NCBI RefSeq assembly: GCF_904846055.1
Contig: NZ_CAJGYV010000001.1
Span: 1,550,001-1,614,000 of the forward strand
Source: Psychrobacter ciconiae
Lineage (GTDB): Bacteria > Pseudomonadota > Gammaproteobacteria > Pseudomonadales > Moraxellaceae
Direction: 5' to 3'
DNA: 64,000 bases
In this document: positions 1 through 8,849 of the stretch, piece after piece
Numbering within the stretch: position 1 is the stretch's first letter
Layout: each line of letters opens with the position of its first letter
Program-made: the position numbers and the translations under genes
Notes under the pieces: generated by a model
Seen by the model: the letters and a program-made list of their open reading frames with translations, nothing else
Told to the model about the DNA's origin: nothing
Databases searched by the model: none

Positions 1-540
1 AACCGGTCCGCCGATCACGCCCCCTGCTACCAAGCCATAAGTTGCCGCAGCAATGCCAAGAGTGGTTGCACCGACCACGCCGTATTGCTCCTCAAGGGTG
101 ATGCCCCAAGCGCCAGCGGTTCCATGACCACCGGTCAAAGCGATAGAGCCGGTCACCAAGCCCATGAGCGGATCAAGCCCCAAAATGCTTGCCATTCCAA
201 CGCCAACGATATCTTGCAAAATAATAAATACCGACACCACAACGGTAAAAATAAGCAGCGGCATGCCCCCAGCTTTTAAGCGCCCAAAGTCAGCACTCAA
301 GCCAATGGATGCAAAAAACATCAACATACACGCCGTTTGCAAATCCTGCTGAAAGTTAAAGCTGTAGCCCCAAATCAAATTCAGCGCATAAACGATGATG
401 GCAGCTACCAAGCCGCCTGCCACTGGTTCAGGAATATTAAAATCCTCTAAAAACTTAATTTTTTTAACCAAAAACCGCCCAAGCAGGAGCACTAAGGTTG
501 CTAAAATCAGCGTATAGTAGCCGTTTAATGTTATTTCCAT
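1..540 (-). CDS. gltS: Sodium/glutamate symporter GltS (5' part, truncated by window edge)
   Basis: The ATG is at 538-540 on the minus strand; the frame stays open to the left edge, giving the first 180 residues. GltS is an inner-membrane carrier that imports glutamate with sodium. The translation starts MEITLNGYYT, then has hydrophobic segments, the phrase FNIPEPVAGG, and a Gly-rich reentrant-loop segment TGGHGTAGAW, all characteristic of the GltS family. The C-terminal part is outside the window. It is followed (in genome coordinates) by the back-to-back proA terminator region. The family call is confident; completeness cannot be judged. Confidence 0.93.
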   Translation of the reverse strand, partial: MEITLNGYYTLILATLVLLLGRFLVKKIKFLEDFNIPEPVAGGLVAAIIVYALNLIWGYSFNFQQDLQTACMLMFFASIGLSADFGRLKAGGMPLLIFTVVVSVFIILQDIVGVGMASILGLDPLMGLVTGSIALTGGHGTAGAWGITLEEQYGVVGATTLGIAAATYGLVAGGVIGGPV

Positions 541-812
541 AAAATTGTCCTTTTTAAATCAGCATCGCTCCACTAAACCACGTTGTAAAAGTTTATTGGG
601 CAATTATGAAGCACTTTCGCCCAAGCGCTTGCTTGCATTTGAATTGCATAAAGATTTTGGTCTATCCCAAAAAAATGTTATTAATAAAGTTACAATATGC
701 CTAAATCGAGTGAGACTAGCGTAATTATAAAGAAAAGTACGCCCACCTTTTTGCAGCTTTAGGTAGGCTATCGGTAACTTTAATTATTAAACTATTGAAT
801 TATTAACATTTT

Positions 813-835
813 TAATAAGGTCGCTCACCTTATTA
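813..835. promoter_or_regulatory. Perfect 8-9 bp inverted repeat upstream of gltS
   Basis: AATAAGGT at 814-821 and ACCTTATT at 827-834 are perfect inverted repeats around a 5-nt centre, extendable by one T-A pair. No T-tract follows on either strand, so it is not an obvious terminator. It lies about 275 bp upstream of the gltS start in the otherwise gene-free 541-956 stretch, where it could be an operator. That role is a guess. Confidence 0.35.
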
Positions 836-873
836 GTAATAATACATTTTGATAAAATCAGGAATTATAAATT

Positions 874-906
874 AAAAAACGCCGAAATCAATGTCGGCGT
901 TTTTTT
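874..906 (-). terminator. Rho-independent terminator of proA
   Basis: A run of A, then CGCCGA, an 8-nt loop, TCGGCG and a run of T form a stem symmetrical enough to work in both directions. It lies about 50 bp downstream of the proA stop on the minus strand. The rest of 541-956 holds no gene. Confidence 0.85.
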
Positions 907-956
907 CAAGGTTCAAAAATGAGGCTAGACTTTATCATAACTGCCTGATAAAGCGG

Positions 957-2255
957 CTAGACGCGAGTTTCGCCATGACCGTAAACGACCCATTTTTGTG
1001 AGGTTAAGCCCTCAAGCCCAACAGGACCGCGGGCATGGATTTTGTCGGTTGAAATGCCAATTTCTGCGCCCAAACCATATTCAAAGCCATCGGCAAAGCG
1101 GCTTGAGGCGTTAATCATGACGCTTGAGGAGTCGACCTCACGGATAAAGCGCTGTGATTTGCTGTAGTTTTCGGTGATGATCACATCGGTGTGGTGGCTG
1201 CCGTGGGAGTTGATGTGGTCAATTGCCGCGTCTAAACCCTCAACGACTTTAACCGCTAAAATCGGCGCAAGGTATTCGGTATCCCAATCGTCTAAGTTTG
1301 CCGGACTTAGGTGACCTTGAAGCTTGGCATTGGCTGTTAAAATGGCATTAGCTTGGTCATCAACGCGAAGCTGCATATCGCTATCGGCATCAATGATGGC
1401 TTCGGCAATTTTTGGCAATAATTTATCGGCAACTTCTTTATCAACAAGCAGCGTTTCCATGGTGTTGCACGTGCCGTAGCGGTGCGTTTTGGCATTCACG
1501 CTGACCTTAATGGCGATGTCAGTATTAGCCTCGCTATCGATAAAGGTGTGGCAGTTGCCGTCTAAATGCTTGATGACTGGAACACGAGCATCGCGGCTGA
1601 TGCGCTCAATCAAGCCTTTGCCGCCGCGCGGAACGATAACGTCAACAAAGTCAGTCATGGTAATCAGCTCGCCAACCGCCGCGCGGTCAGTGGTGTTAAT
1701 CACTTGAACGCTACTTTTTGGCAGTCCTGAAGCTTCTAGTCCTTGATGGATACAGCGGGCGATGGCTTGGTTTGATTCAAACGCTTCTGAGCCGCCGCGA
1801 AGGATAATGGCATTTCCTGATTTTAGCGCAAGCGACGCCGCCTCAAGGGTCACGTTGGGGCGTGACTCGTAAATCATGCCAACCACGCCAAGCGGGACGC
1901 GCATTTTACCCAGTAAAATCCCTGAGGGGCGATAAGTCATGTCGCTAATCTCGCCAATGGGATCAGGGAGGCTTGCCACATCTTTTAAGCCTTGTAGCAT
2001 GGCATCAAAGCGCGCGTCGTTCAGCTCTAATCTATCAAGCAGTGCCGGCTCAAGGTTATTTTTTTCGCCATTTTCAACGTCTTTTTTATTTGCCGCCAAA
2101 ATATCCGCTTTTGCAGCCATCAATGCGTCATGAATCGCAATCAAAGCACTGTTTTTGTCATGAGTGCTAGCAGCAGCAAGCGTTCGTGAGGCGGCGCGGG
2201 CGTTTTGACCCAAAGTTGTCATGTAAGATTTAATATCATCCGTTTGGGCAGTCAT
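957..2255 (-). CDS. proA: Gamma-glutamyl phosphate reductase ProA
   Basis: 432 residues, a normal length for ProA. The cytosolic enzyme reduces gamma-glutamyl phosphate with NADPH to glutamate-5-semialdehyde, the second step of proline synthesis. The aldehyde-dehydrogenase fold is evident: [20 protein letters not shown] near residue 115, the [13 protein letters not shown] nucleotide-binding segment, and the catalytic-cysteine region [15 protein letters not shown] around residue 260. The start has AAGGA six bases upstream. No proB is adjacent, so the pathway genes are split. It is transcribed away from the lipoprotein gene at 2543 and has its own terminator. Confidence 0.97.
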   Translation of the reverse strand: MTAQTDDIKSYMTTLGQNARAASRTLAAASTHDKNSALIAIHDALMAAKADILAANKKDVENGEKNNLEPALLDRLELNDARFDAMLQGLKDVASLPDPIGEISDMTYRPSGILLGKMRVPLGVVGMIYESRPNVTLEAASLALKSGNAIILRGGSEAFESNQAIARCIHQGLEASGLPKSSVQVINTTDRAAVGELITMTDFVDVIVPRGGKGLIERISRDARVPVIKHLDGNCHTFIDSEANTDIAIKVSVNAKTHRYGTCNTMETLLVDKEVADKLLPKIAEAIIDADSDMQLRVDDQANAILTANAKLQGHLSPANLDDWDTEYLAPILAVKVVEGLDAAIDHINSHGSHHTDVIITENYSKSQRFIREVDSSSVMINASSRFADGFEYGLGAEIGISTDKIHARGPVGLEGLTSQKWVVYGHGETRV

Positions 2256-2542
2256 TCGTTGTCCTTGTTTTTTTAGAAAAGAAAGTAATTTGGCTAAGGC
2301 TTATTAACATAGAGGAGATTGCCAAGATAGTAAAGGCAAAATCGACACGCATGCCCGTTTCAACTGACGTTAATAAGTTGTAGCGTAAAGTTACCGAGGG
2401 CAAACACAACTGCGCTGCAACGCCTAAAGTTTTCGCTAACTATTGTCAGTATAGTAAGAGGCTCAAAACTTTAGATCCGGCAGAACAATTTTGTCAGCTT
2501 ATTATAATCTTTTTAAAAATCATGACCTTTTGGAGCTCTATC

Positions 2543-2938
2543 ATGGAAATTACCTCATCACAATCTCAGCAGTCACCCTCAATCAAAGCCCTTATCGGCG
2601 TAGGATTAACCGCTGCCATGCTAACTTTGGGCGCTTGTAGCAAAAAAGAAGACGCGCCGATCGAAACTGAAACGACCGAAACCACCGTTGTAGCACCGGT
2701 TGCTGAACCTGATACCGCCGTTGCCGTAGGAGACAATCCAGATATGGCAGGGGATGACATGGGCGCTCATGATGAGGCTGGCATGGCAAATCACGACGGT
2801 ATGGCAATGGATGGCGATATGAATGAGATAAATTCAGCCGATACCGCCATCGTCGGCGATGATGTGGGCGTTGCTACCGCTGACGATAGCGACATGATGG
2901 ACGGCACGGATACAAATGAGCACATCTCAACCAATTAA
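2543..2938 (+). CDS. Small acidic Met/Asp/His-rich lipoprotein, function unknown
   Basis: 131 residues. I chose the ATG at 2543 because TGGAG lies 7 bases before it; an upstream in-frame ATG at 2522 has no ribosome site. A hydrophobic segment ends in the lipobox LGAC (cysteine about residue 32), so the protein is probably lipidated. The mature part is very acidic and low in complexity, with repeated Met, Asp and His (for example NHDGMAMDGDMNE) and no recognisable fold. Such composition could bind copper or other metals, but this is inference only. The gene stands alone, divergent from proA, and is probably ended by the hairpin at 3082-3108. Confidence 0.7.
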   Translation: MEITSSQSQQSPSIKALIGVGLTAAMLTLGACSKKEDAPIETETTETTVVAPVAEPDTAVAVGDNPDMAGDDMGAHDEAGMANHDGMAMDGDMNEINSADTAIVGDDVGVATADDSDMMDGTDTNEHISTN

Positions 2939-3069
2939 TCCGCCGCCTGATATGGCATGGGTGGTAATCAAAGCGAAATTAACAGCGATTAACCGCTAAA
3001 TGATTACCTTGATGGGCGCTTTTATAATCAAAGCGTTCATGCTATAACTCAGCGCAATCTTGATTAAAA

Positions 3070-3078
3070 TGCTAAAAT
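3070..3078 (+). promoter_or_regulatory. Possible extended -10 promoter (TGCTAAAAT)
   Basis: TG at 3070-3071 and TAAAAT at 3073-3078 match an extended -10 element without a good -35. A transcript starting near 3085 would run straight into the hairpin at 3082-3123, so its use by the importer genes is uncertain. Confidence 0.4.
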
Positions 3079-3081
3079 ATC

Positions 3082-3123
3082 GCTCAGACATGCCCAAACT
3101 GTCTGGGCTTTTTATTTTGTTTT
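3082..3123 (+). terminator. Strong hairpin with U-tract before the importer operon
   Basis: GCTCAGACA at 3082-3090 pairs with TGTCTGGGC at 3100-3108 (nine pairs, one G-T), followed by a long T-rich run. It most simply ends transcription of the 2543-2938 lipoprotein gene. It also sits between a possible promoter and the ATPase gene, so attenuation is conceivable. Confidence 0.7.
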
Positions 3124-3150
3124 TTTTCTCAAACTGGAAACTTGCTGTTC

Positions 3151-3999
3151 ATGATTGCAACTACCGACCCAACCCAAGCTCCTGATGTTCCCAATGCTGC
3201 TAGCGCCCCCGATGTTTCTGGCACTGCTAACGCTCCCATCGCCCTTGAAATCCGCGACCTGCACAAAAGCTATGGGGCGCTGCCCGTGTTAAAAGGGGTG
3301 TCTCTCACTGCTTATGATGGCGATGTCATCTCAATTTTAGGATCGTCAGGCTCTGGCAAATCAACCTTACTGCGCTGCATCAACTTGCTAGAAAAGCCCA
3401 CCCAAGGCACCATCCTCATCGGCAATGACGAGCTGCGCTTAAAAGTCGACAAATCAGGGGAGATGCAAGCGGCGGACATTAAGCAGCTTGAAAAGCTGCG
3501 TGCAAGCGTAGGATTTGTGTTTCAAAGCTTTAACCTTTGGCCGCACAAAACCATTTTGCAAAACATCATCGAAGGTCCAACCCAAGTCTTAAAAATCAAA
3601 AAAGACCAAGCCATCAGTGAAGCTGAAGTGCTGCTGAGAAAAGTCGGCTTGATCGACAAAAAAGACGCGTATCCTGCCAATTTATCCGGCGGTCAGCGTC
3701 AGCGCGTTGCCATCGCCCGTGCCCTTGCCATGAAGCCGCGTGTCTTATTATTTGATGAGCCGACCTCCGCCCTTGACCCTGAGCTTGTCAATGAAGTGCT
3801 CGCGGTGATGCGCGAGCTTGCTGAGGAAGGTCGCACCATGCTGATTGTCACCCACGAAATGCGCTTTGCCCGCGATGTGTCAAGCAAAGTGGTGTTTTTG
3901 CACCAAGGCGTCATTGAAGAGATTGGCACACCTGAGCAAGTGTTTGACAACCCAACCTCGCAGCGGGTCAAAGACTTTATGGCATCGCACCGCAATTAA
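3151..3999 (+). CDS. ATP-binding subunit of a polar amino-acid ABC importer
   Basis: 282 residues from the ATG at 3151 (TGGAAA 11 bases upstream); an in-frame TTG at 3142 is too close to that site. It is the cytosolic ATPase that powers amino-acid import, in the HisP/GlnQ/ArtP family. Visible motifs: Walker [11 protein letters not shown]-loop [11 protein letters not shown], signature LSGGQRQR, Walker [15 protein letters not shown], and switch histidine IVTHEM. About 28 Ala/Pro-rich residues precede the conserved core, an extension not usual in this family. It heads a cluster with three binding proteins (4245-6958) and two permeases (7271-8724). Confidence 0.93.
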   Translation: MIATTDPTQAPDVPNAASAPDVSGTANAPIALEIRDLHKSYGALPVLKGVSLTAYDGDVISILGSSGSGKSTLLRCINLLEKPTQGTILIGNDELRLKVDKSGEMQAADIKQLEKLRASVGFVFQSFNLWPHKTILQNIIEGPTQVLKIKKDQAISEAEVLLRKVGLIDKKDAYPANLSGGQRQRVAIARALAMKPRVLLFDEPTSALDPELVNEVLAVMRELAEEGRTMLIVTHEMRFARDVSSKVVFLHQGVIEEIGTPEQVFDNPTSQRVKDFMASHRN

Positions 4000-4244
4000 G
4001 AGTTTTGCTTGGGCGCTTTGACCTTATTTTTTGCCAAGCCGTCACGGTTAAGAGGCTAAAAAGTTATTTAAAATCAGGTTAAAAGGTTGCTTTTAGCTTA
4101 CCAAAAGGTTTGTTTTTGATAATTGAGTCAGGTATCATCAAAAAAATTTCGCGTTTTATAGATGATTAATGATGATTTTGACGCAATCTTCATTGCCAGT
4201 TTGCCAAAAAGGCGCGCCCTTTTTAAATTAAGGAAAAATAGTAG

Positions 4245-5030
4245 ATGTCGACTTCTTCAGTATTGTGGTCTTCTGTGACCATTGCAGCAGCTTTAATGCT
4301 TGGCGCTTGTAGCCCATCGACTGAGCAAAATGGCGCGGCAAGCGATAGCAGCGCGAGCGGCAAAACCCTACGGATTGCCACCGAGGGCGCTTACCCGCCG
4401 TTTAACCTGACCAATTCTGATGGCAGTTTGGGCGGCTTTGATGTTGATGTGATGAACGCGCTTTGCAAGCAAATGAACGCCAAATGCGACATTGTGGCTC
4501 AAGATTGGGATGGCATTATCCCAGGGCTGTTGGCTCAAAAATACGATGCGGTGATTGCGGGGATGTCCATCACCCCTGAGCGTCAAGAAAAAGTCGATTT
4601 TACCGAGCCGTATTTTGCCAATACCATGGTTTGGCTGACCAGCAGCAATGGCAAATTTGACCCCAATAATATTCAAAACTTAACCTTGGGTGGTCAGCGC
4701 TCAACGACACCGGGCGCGTATTTGCAAGATCATTATGAAGGCAAAAACGGCAACACCGTTCAGCTTTATGACAGCTATGACAATGCTTATTTAGACTTAA
4801 AGTCCGGTCGCAGTGATGCGGTATTGGCAGAAAAAGTCTCCGCAAAAGCTTGGCTCAAAGACAACCCTGAAGGCTTTGGCATTACCGGCGATGAGATTGA
4901 CAATGATGACAATATCGCCATTGCCGTTCGCAAAGGCGACACGTTAAAAAATGACTTTGACAACGCGCTAAAAGAAATCCGCGCTAATGGCGAGCTTGAG
5001 CGCATCGAAAAAGCCCATTTTGACCACTAA
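4245..5030 (+). CDS. Periplasmic amino-acid-binding lipoprotein, copy 1 of 3
   Basis: 261 residues with AAGGA upstream of the ATG. A signal sequence ends in the lipobox LGAC, so it is probably a membrane-anchored solute-binding protein of family 3 (HisJ/ArgT/ArtJ type). The ligand-binding phrases are visible: ATEGAYPPFN near the mature N-terminus, GGFDVDVMNALC, QDWDGIIPGL, and AGMSITPERQ, whose arginine holds the ligand carboxylate in this family. The specificity is probably a basic or polar amino acid, but cannot be fixed from sequence alone. It is the first of three tandem paralogues. Confidence 0.92.
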   Translation: MSTSSVLWSSVTIAAALMLGACSPSTEQNGAASDSSASGKTLRIATEGAYPPFNLTNSDGSLGGFDVDVMNALCKQMNAKCDIVAQDWDGIIPGLLAQKYDAVIAGMSITPERQEKVDFTEPYFANTMVWLTSSNGKFDPNNIQNLTLGGQRSTTPGAYLQDHYEGKNGNTVQLYDSYDNAYLDLKSGRSDAVLAEKVSAKAWLKDNPEGFGITGDEIDNDDNIAIAVRKGDTLKNDFDNALKEIRANGELERIEKAHFDH

Positions 5031-5125
5031 TTTTGCAATCTTAAACGCACAGTTTTAAACGAACGGTTTTAACAGCAAATAAGCGGCAACGCTGATAAGA
5101 CGACGTTTTGCTCAAGGACAATCAG

Positions 5126-5998
5126 ATGACTTCTAACCGGAAATTTTTTGCCAAATCAGCCGTGGTTACGCTCGTTGCAGCAGGCTTGCTGACGGCTTGT
5201 AGCAACGACAGCCCTGAAGCCGGCGCGGATAGCTCAGGCGACAACGCCCAAATCAAAATCGCCACCGAATCCAGCTTTAAACCATTCAGCTACACCGATG
5301 CCAACGGCAATTTAATTGGCTATGAGATTGATTTGGTCAATGCCTTATGCGACCAGATGAACGCGGATTGTGAGGTAATTTCACAAGACTGGGACGGCTT
5401 GATTCCTGGGCTGAATGCCAAAAAATTTGATGCGGCGATTGCGGGGATGTCCATCACCCCTGAGCGTAAAGAGGTCGTTGATTTTAGCGACCCGTATTTT
5501 CATACCGGCATCATTTTGATTGGCAAAAAAGGTGACAACATCACCGTCGATGATTTAAAAGCTCAGCCGATTGCCGCTCAGCGCGCCACCGTTGCCGCGC
5601 AATATCTACAAGACAAGCATAACGAGGCGGACATTAAGCTTTATGACACGCAAGACAACGCTTATCTTGATTTAACCTCAGGTCGCGTTCGTGCCATGAT
5701 GTCAGATAAAGTGGTTGGTTTGGACTGGCTGAAAACTGACGCTGGCAAGGATTATGAAGTGAAGGGCGCTGAAATCAGCTCTGATGAGGACGCCATGGGG
5801 ATTGCCTTTCAAAAGGGCAACCCGATGATTAGCAAATTTAACAAGGCATTGGCTGAAATCAAAGCCAACGGCACTTATGACAACATCACCACGAGATATT
5901 TTGGCGCAGACACCAAAGCGGCAAGCGCAGGGGATGACATTAAAGACGTGGTCGTGGTCGATGATAAGTCAGCGGATTTGGCAACTGCTGAACAGTAA
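5126..5998 (+). CDS. Periplasmic amino-acid-binding lipoprotein, copy 2 of 3
   Basis: 290 residues from the ATG at 5126, chosen because AAGGA is 7 bases upstream; an upstream TTG at 5108 lacks such a site. The lipobox is LTAC. Family 3 binding-protein motifs are kept (YEIDLVNALC, SQDWDGLIPGL, AGMSITPERK, FSDPYF), but the first ligand segment reads ATESSFKPFS rather than TEGAYPPFN, suggesting a different ligand preference. The C-terminus carries about 35 extra residues rich in Asp, Ala and Val beyond the fold. It is intact, not a decaying copy. Confidence 0.92.
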   Translation: MTSNRKFFAKSAVVTLVAAGLLTACSNDSPEAGADSSGDNAQIKIATESSFKPFSYTDANGNLIGYEIDLVNALCDQMNADCEVISQDWDGLIPGLNAKKFDAAIAGMSITPERKEVVDFSDPYFHTGIILIGKKGDNITVDDLKAQPIAAQRATVAAQYLQDKHNEADIKLYDTQDNAYLDLTSGRVRAMMSDKVVGLDWLKTDAGKDYEVKGAEISSDEDAMGIAFQKGNPMISKFNKALAEIKANGTYDNITTRYFGADTKAASAGDDIKDVVVVDDKSADLATAEQ

Positions 5999-6061
5999 CG
6001 GTTTTTGGCAGTATTATCATAAATCCATACCAAGCTTGCTTTGCCTTTTTAAGGAAAAATC

Positions 6062-6958
6062 ATGGCAATATCAAAAAAAACGGCGGTTAAGACGAAAGCA
6101 ATTTGGGCAATTGGGCTTGGCGCAATTTTGCTTAGCGGTTGTAGCAACTCACAAAAAGACGGCATAGAAAACTCAGCCTCAACAGATAGCGCGACCTCAA
6201 GTGAGGTGTTGAGGATTGGTACTGAAGGGGCGTATGCACCATTTAACTTCACCAATGCCGATGGCAGTTTGGGCGGCTTTGATGTGGAAATTGCTAACGC
6301 CCTTTGCGCGGACATGAAGGTCAAGTGCGAGATTAGCGCTCAAGATTGGGATGGTATTATTCCGGCCCTAAAAGCCGGAAAGTTTGATGCCATTGTCGCG
6401 GCGATGTCAGCGACCCCTGAGCGCGCCAAAGAGGTAAGCTTTACCGAGCCGTATTTTAGCAATAGCCTTGTGTTTTTAGCCAAAGACGGCGCAAGCTTTG
6501 ACCCTGCAAATGAAGCGGACATTAACGCCAACTCAATCGCCGCTCAGCGCTCGACCATCTCCTCGCAGTGGCTTGAAAATGCCTACCCAAAAGCCGACAT
6601 GAAGCTTTATGATACGCTGAGTAACGCCTTTTTGGATTTGGGTGCAGGGCGCGTTGATGCGATGATTTCAGACCAACTGCCCGCGCTTCAATGGCTAAGC
6701 TCGCCGTCTGGCAAAGGCTTTAGCATTAAAGGCGACGCCATCGACATCAACGACCATTTTGCCATTGCGGTGCGACCTGATGATGCCATCAAAGATAAAA
6801 TCAATCAGTCACTTGCCAATATCAAAGCCGACGGCACTTACGATAAGATTTATCAAAAGTATTTTTCACTCAATTCGGCTGACCGCTCAGCGGATTTCGT
6901 ATCGCCAGCAGACACGGGAGCGGGTGAAAATTTGCAAGATAACCCAAGCAAATCTTAG
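6062..6958 (+). CDS. Periplasmic amino-acid-binding lipoprotein, copy 3 of 3
   Basis: 298 residues with AAGGA before the ATG. The signal sequence ends in lipobox LSGC. It is closer to copy 1 (GTEGAYAPFN, LGGFDVEIANALC, AQDWDGIIPAL) than to copy 2, and has AAMSATPERA at the carboxylate-binding arginine. A polar tail of about 30 residues follows the folded part. A terminator-like hairpin lies 34 bp after the stop, so the binding proteins are probably made in larger amounts than the permeases downstream. Confidence 0.92.
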   Translation: MAISKKTAVKTKAIWAIGLGAILLSGCSNSQKDGIENSASTDSATSSEVLRIGTEGAYAPFNFTNADGSLGGFDVEIANALCADMKVKCEISAQDWDGIIPALKAGKFDAIVAAMSATPERAKEVSFTEPYFSNSLVFLAKDGASFDPANEADINANSIAAQRSTISSQWLENAYPKADMKLYDTLSNAFLDLGAGRVDAMISDQLPALQWLSSPSGKGFSIKGDAIDINDHFAIAVRPDDAIKDKINQSLANIKADGTYDKIYQKYFSLNSADRSADFVSPADTGAGENLQDNPSKS

Positions 6959-6991
6959 TTAAATTGGGGATAGCTACCTAATGATAGGTCA

Positions 6992-7024
6992 CAAAAAACA
7001 GCGCCAACTTGGGGCTGTTTTTTT
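6992..7024 (+). terminator. Terminator or attenuator between binding proteins and permeases
   Basis: ACAGCGCC and GGGGCTGT pair (one internal mismatch) around AACTT, flanked by A and T runs. It separates the third binding-protein gene from the permease genes, and would lower or end read-through. Confidence 0.75.
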
Positions 7025-7137
7025 GTTTGTGACTGCCAAGTCTTGTTTATTAAGGCTTTTTTTAAGCCATTGAGCTAAAAAAACGGCAGTTTTTGCGGCG
7101 ATTTTGCTTGAGAAAATAACATACTTGATAACGAATA

Positions 7138-7146
7138 TGCTAAAAT
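7138..7146 (+). promoter_or_regulatory. Extended -10 promoter (TGCTAAAAT) for the permease genes
   Basis: TG at 7138-7139 and TAAAAT at 7141-7146 lie 125 bp before the first permease, followed by CAGCGCTC. No -35 at standard spacing. It fits separate expression of the permeases after the terminator at 6992-7024. The remainder of the 6959-7270 gap holds nothing else that I recognise. Confidence 0.5.
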
Positions 7147-7270
7147 CAGCGCTCATTTTACTCATTAACATACTGTTACCAAAATTTTAATCGCAGCTTT
7201 TTAAGTAGGCGGTGTTTTGGGCGGGCGGTTTTTGCCGTTTTGAGTCATCCATCAGACAAAGTGAACCACT

Positions 7271-7999
7271 GTGATTGATTTACAAGGATTTGGCGGACTA
7301 CTGCTCAGCGGGGCTTTGGTCACCATTAAGATTACCTTAACCAGCCTTGCCATCGGAATGGTGCTTGGTTTGCTTGGCGCGACTGCTAAGTTGTCCTCAA
7401 TTTGGATTTTCCGAAAGCTTGCCACCATTTATACGGCAACCATGCGCGGCATTCCTGAGCTGTTGTTGGTGCTGTTTATTTATTTTGGTGGCTCAATGAT
7501 TTTGATGAGCGCGCTTAAGTCCTTTGGTTATAACAACTACGTTGAAATCAGTGCCTTTTGGGCGGGGGTGATGGCGCTATCGATTGCCTTTGGGGCTTAT
7601 GCCACTGAGATTTTGCGGATGGCAATTCAAGAAATCCCAGTCGGTCAAAGTGAAGCGGCGCAAGCAATTGGCATGCGACCGCTGCAAATTTTTTATCGCA
7701 TCACCTTGCCGCAAGTTTGGCAAATTGCGCTTCCTGGTCTTGGCAATTTGTTTTTGGTTTTGCTTAAAGATACGGCGCTGGTGTCGGTCGTTGGGCTTAA
7801 AGACATCATGTATCAGTCTTCGCGCGCGGCGCAGTCGACCCAGCAGCCGTTTACCTTTTATATGGCGGCGGCGATTATCTATTTGGGGCTGACAGTGTTG
7901 ATTACCGGATTTACCATGTGGCTTGAGTGGCGCGCTAATCCGGCGGCAAGGTACGCCAAAAAGCTCGCCAAGCTACCTGCACAAAGCATTGGTAATTAA
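7271..7999 (+). CDS. Amino-acid ABC importer permease (HisQ/ArtQ-like)
   Basis: 242 residues starting with GTG. It is an inner-membrane subunit of the polar amino-acid importer. About five hydrophobic helices are visible, with the family's N-terminal GALVTIKITLTSLAIGMVLG and TMRGIPELLLVLFIYFGG, and the ATPase-docking EAA loop EAAQAIGMRPLQIFYRITLP near residue 140. The stop is 11 bp before the next permease start, and the two would form a heterodimeric channel. Confidence 0.93.
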   Translation: MIDLQGFGGLLLSGALVTIKITLTSLAIGMVLGLLGATAKLSSIWIFRKLATIYTATMRGIPELLLVLFIYFGGSMILMSALKSFGYNNYVEISAFWAGVMALSIAFGAYATEILRMAIQEIPVGQSEAAQAIGMRPLQIFYRITLPQVWQIALPGLGNLFLVLLKDTALVSVVGLKDIMYQSSRAAQSTQQPFTFYMAAAIIYLGLTVLITGFTMWLEWRANPAARYAKKLAKLPAQSIGN

Positions 8000-8010
8000 A
8001 GGAGCAGATA

Positions 8011-8724
8011 ATGGATTGGAATTGGCAAGTTATTTTTGACCATATCCCAGATTTGCTCGGTGGGGCGGTGCTGACCGCGCAACTGGTGGTCTTTTCAGGA
8101 ATTGTCGGGCTGATTTTAGCGCAGTTACGGCTGTCAAAAAGCATGGCGGTGCAAGCGTTGCCGTTTGCTTATATTTTCTTTTTCCGTGGCACGCCGCTGC
8201 TGGTTCAAATCTTTTTGATTTATTATGGTTTGGGGCAGTTTGAGGCCGTTCGCAATTCGTTTTTGTGGGAGCCGGTGCTAAGCCAAGCCTATTGGTGCGC
8301 CATCATTGCCTTTACCATGAATACCAGTGCTTATTTGGCGGAGATTTTTCGCGGGGCGATTCAAACCATTCCGGTAGGGGAGCTTGAAGCCGCGGACGCC
8401 ATTGGCATGTCAAAATGGCAAAAGCTGACCCGAATTACCTTGCCGCGCGCCTTTGGCATTGTGATTCCGGCGTACAGCAACGAAGTGATTTTTATGCTCA
8501 AAGGCAGCGCCCTTGCCTCAACCATTGCTTTGATGGACATCACCGGCGTTGCCCGAACCATCAGCGCAAGAACTTATACGTTGATGGAGTTGTTTTTTGC
8601 CGCAGGGGTGATTTATTTGCTGCTGTCTTGGGTGATTTTATTGAGCTTTAGGCTGCTTGAGCAGCGCTTGAACCGCTATATGAGCTATGTGCCGCCTGAT
8701 GTTCTGACCAAAACCATTCCTTAA
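8011..8724 (+). CDS. Amino-acid ABC importer permease (HisM/ArtM-like)
   Basis: 237 residues with AAAGGAG upstream of the ATG. It is the second membrane subunit of the importer. Family phrases are FFRGTPLLVQIFLIYYG and the EAA loop EAADAIGMSKWQKLTRITLP, followed by helices to the C-terminus. It ends the importer cluster; an inverted repeat follows at 8760-8784. With the ATPase at 3151 and binding proteins at 4245-6958 the importer is complete. Confidence 0.93.
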   Translation: MDWNWQVIFDHIPDLLGGAVLTAQLVVFSGIVGLILAQLRLSKSMAVQALPFAYIFFFRGTPLLVQIFLIYYGLGQFEAVRNSFLWEPVLSQAYWCAIIAFTMNTSAYLAEIFRGAIQTIPVGELEAADAIGMSKWQKLTRITLPRAFGIVIPAYSNEVIFMLKGSALASTIALMDITGVARTISARTYTLMELFFAAGVIYLLLSWVILLSFRLLEQRLNRYMSYVPPDVLTKTIP

Positions 8725-8759
8725 GCTATAGTGTTGTTAAGTTTTATCAGGGTCTTATC

Positions 8760-8784
8760 AAGCGCTTTTTTCAAAAAAGCGCTT
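8760..8784 (+). repeat. Perfect 12-bp inverted repeat after the importer operon
   Basis: AAGCGCTTTTTT and AAAAAAGCGCTT are perfect inverted copies around a single C. It may end importer transcription, although the T-run is inside the stem rather than after it. Confidence 0.5.
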
Positions 8785-8849
8785 ATCCGCCAAAGGTAGC
8801 AAAGTCAACGCTTTGCAAGCCGTCACTTAAACCTTTATGGACAAGAGTA

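Noticed and set aside
4000-4244. Terminator after the importer ATPase gene
   Set aside because: The only inverted repeat (GCTTGG/CCAAGC) has a loop of about 20 bases and no T-run after it.
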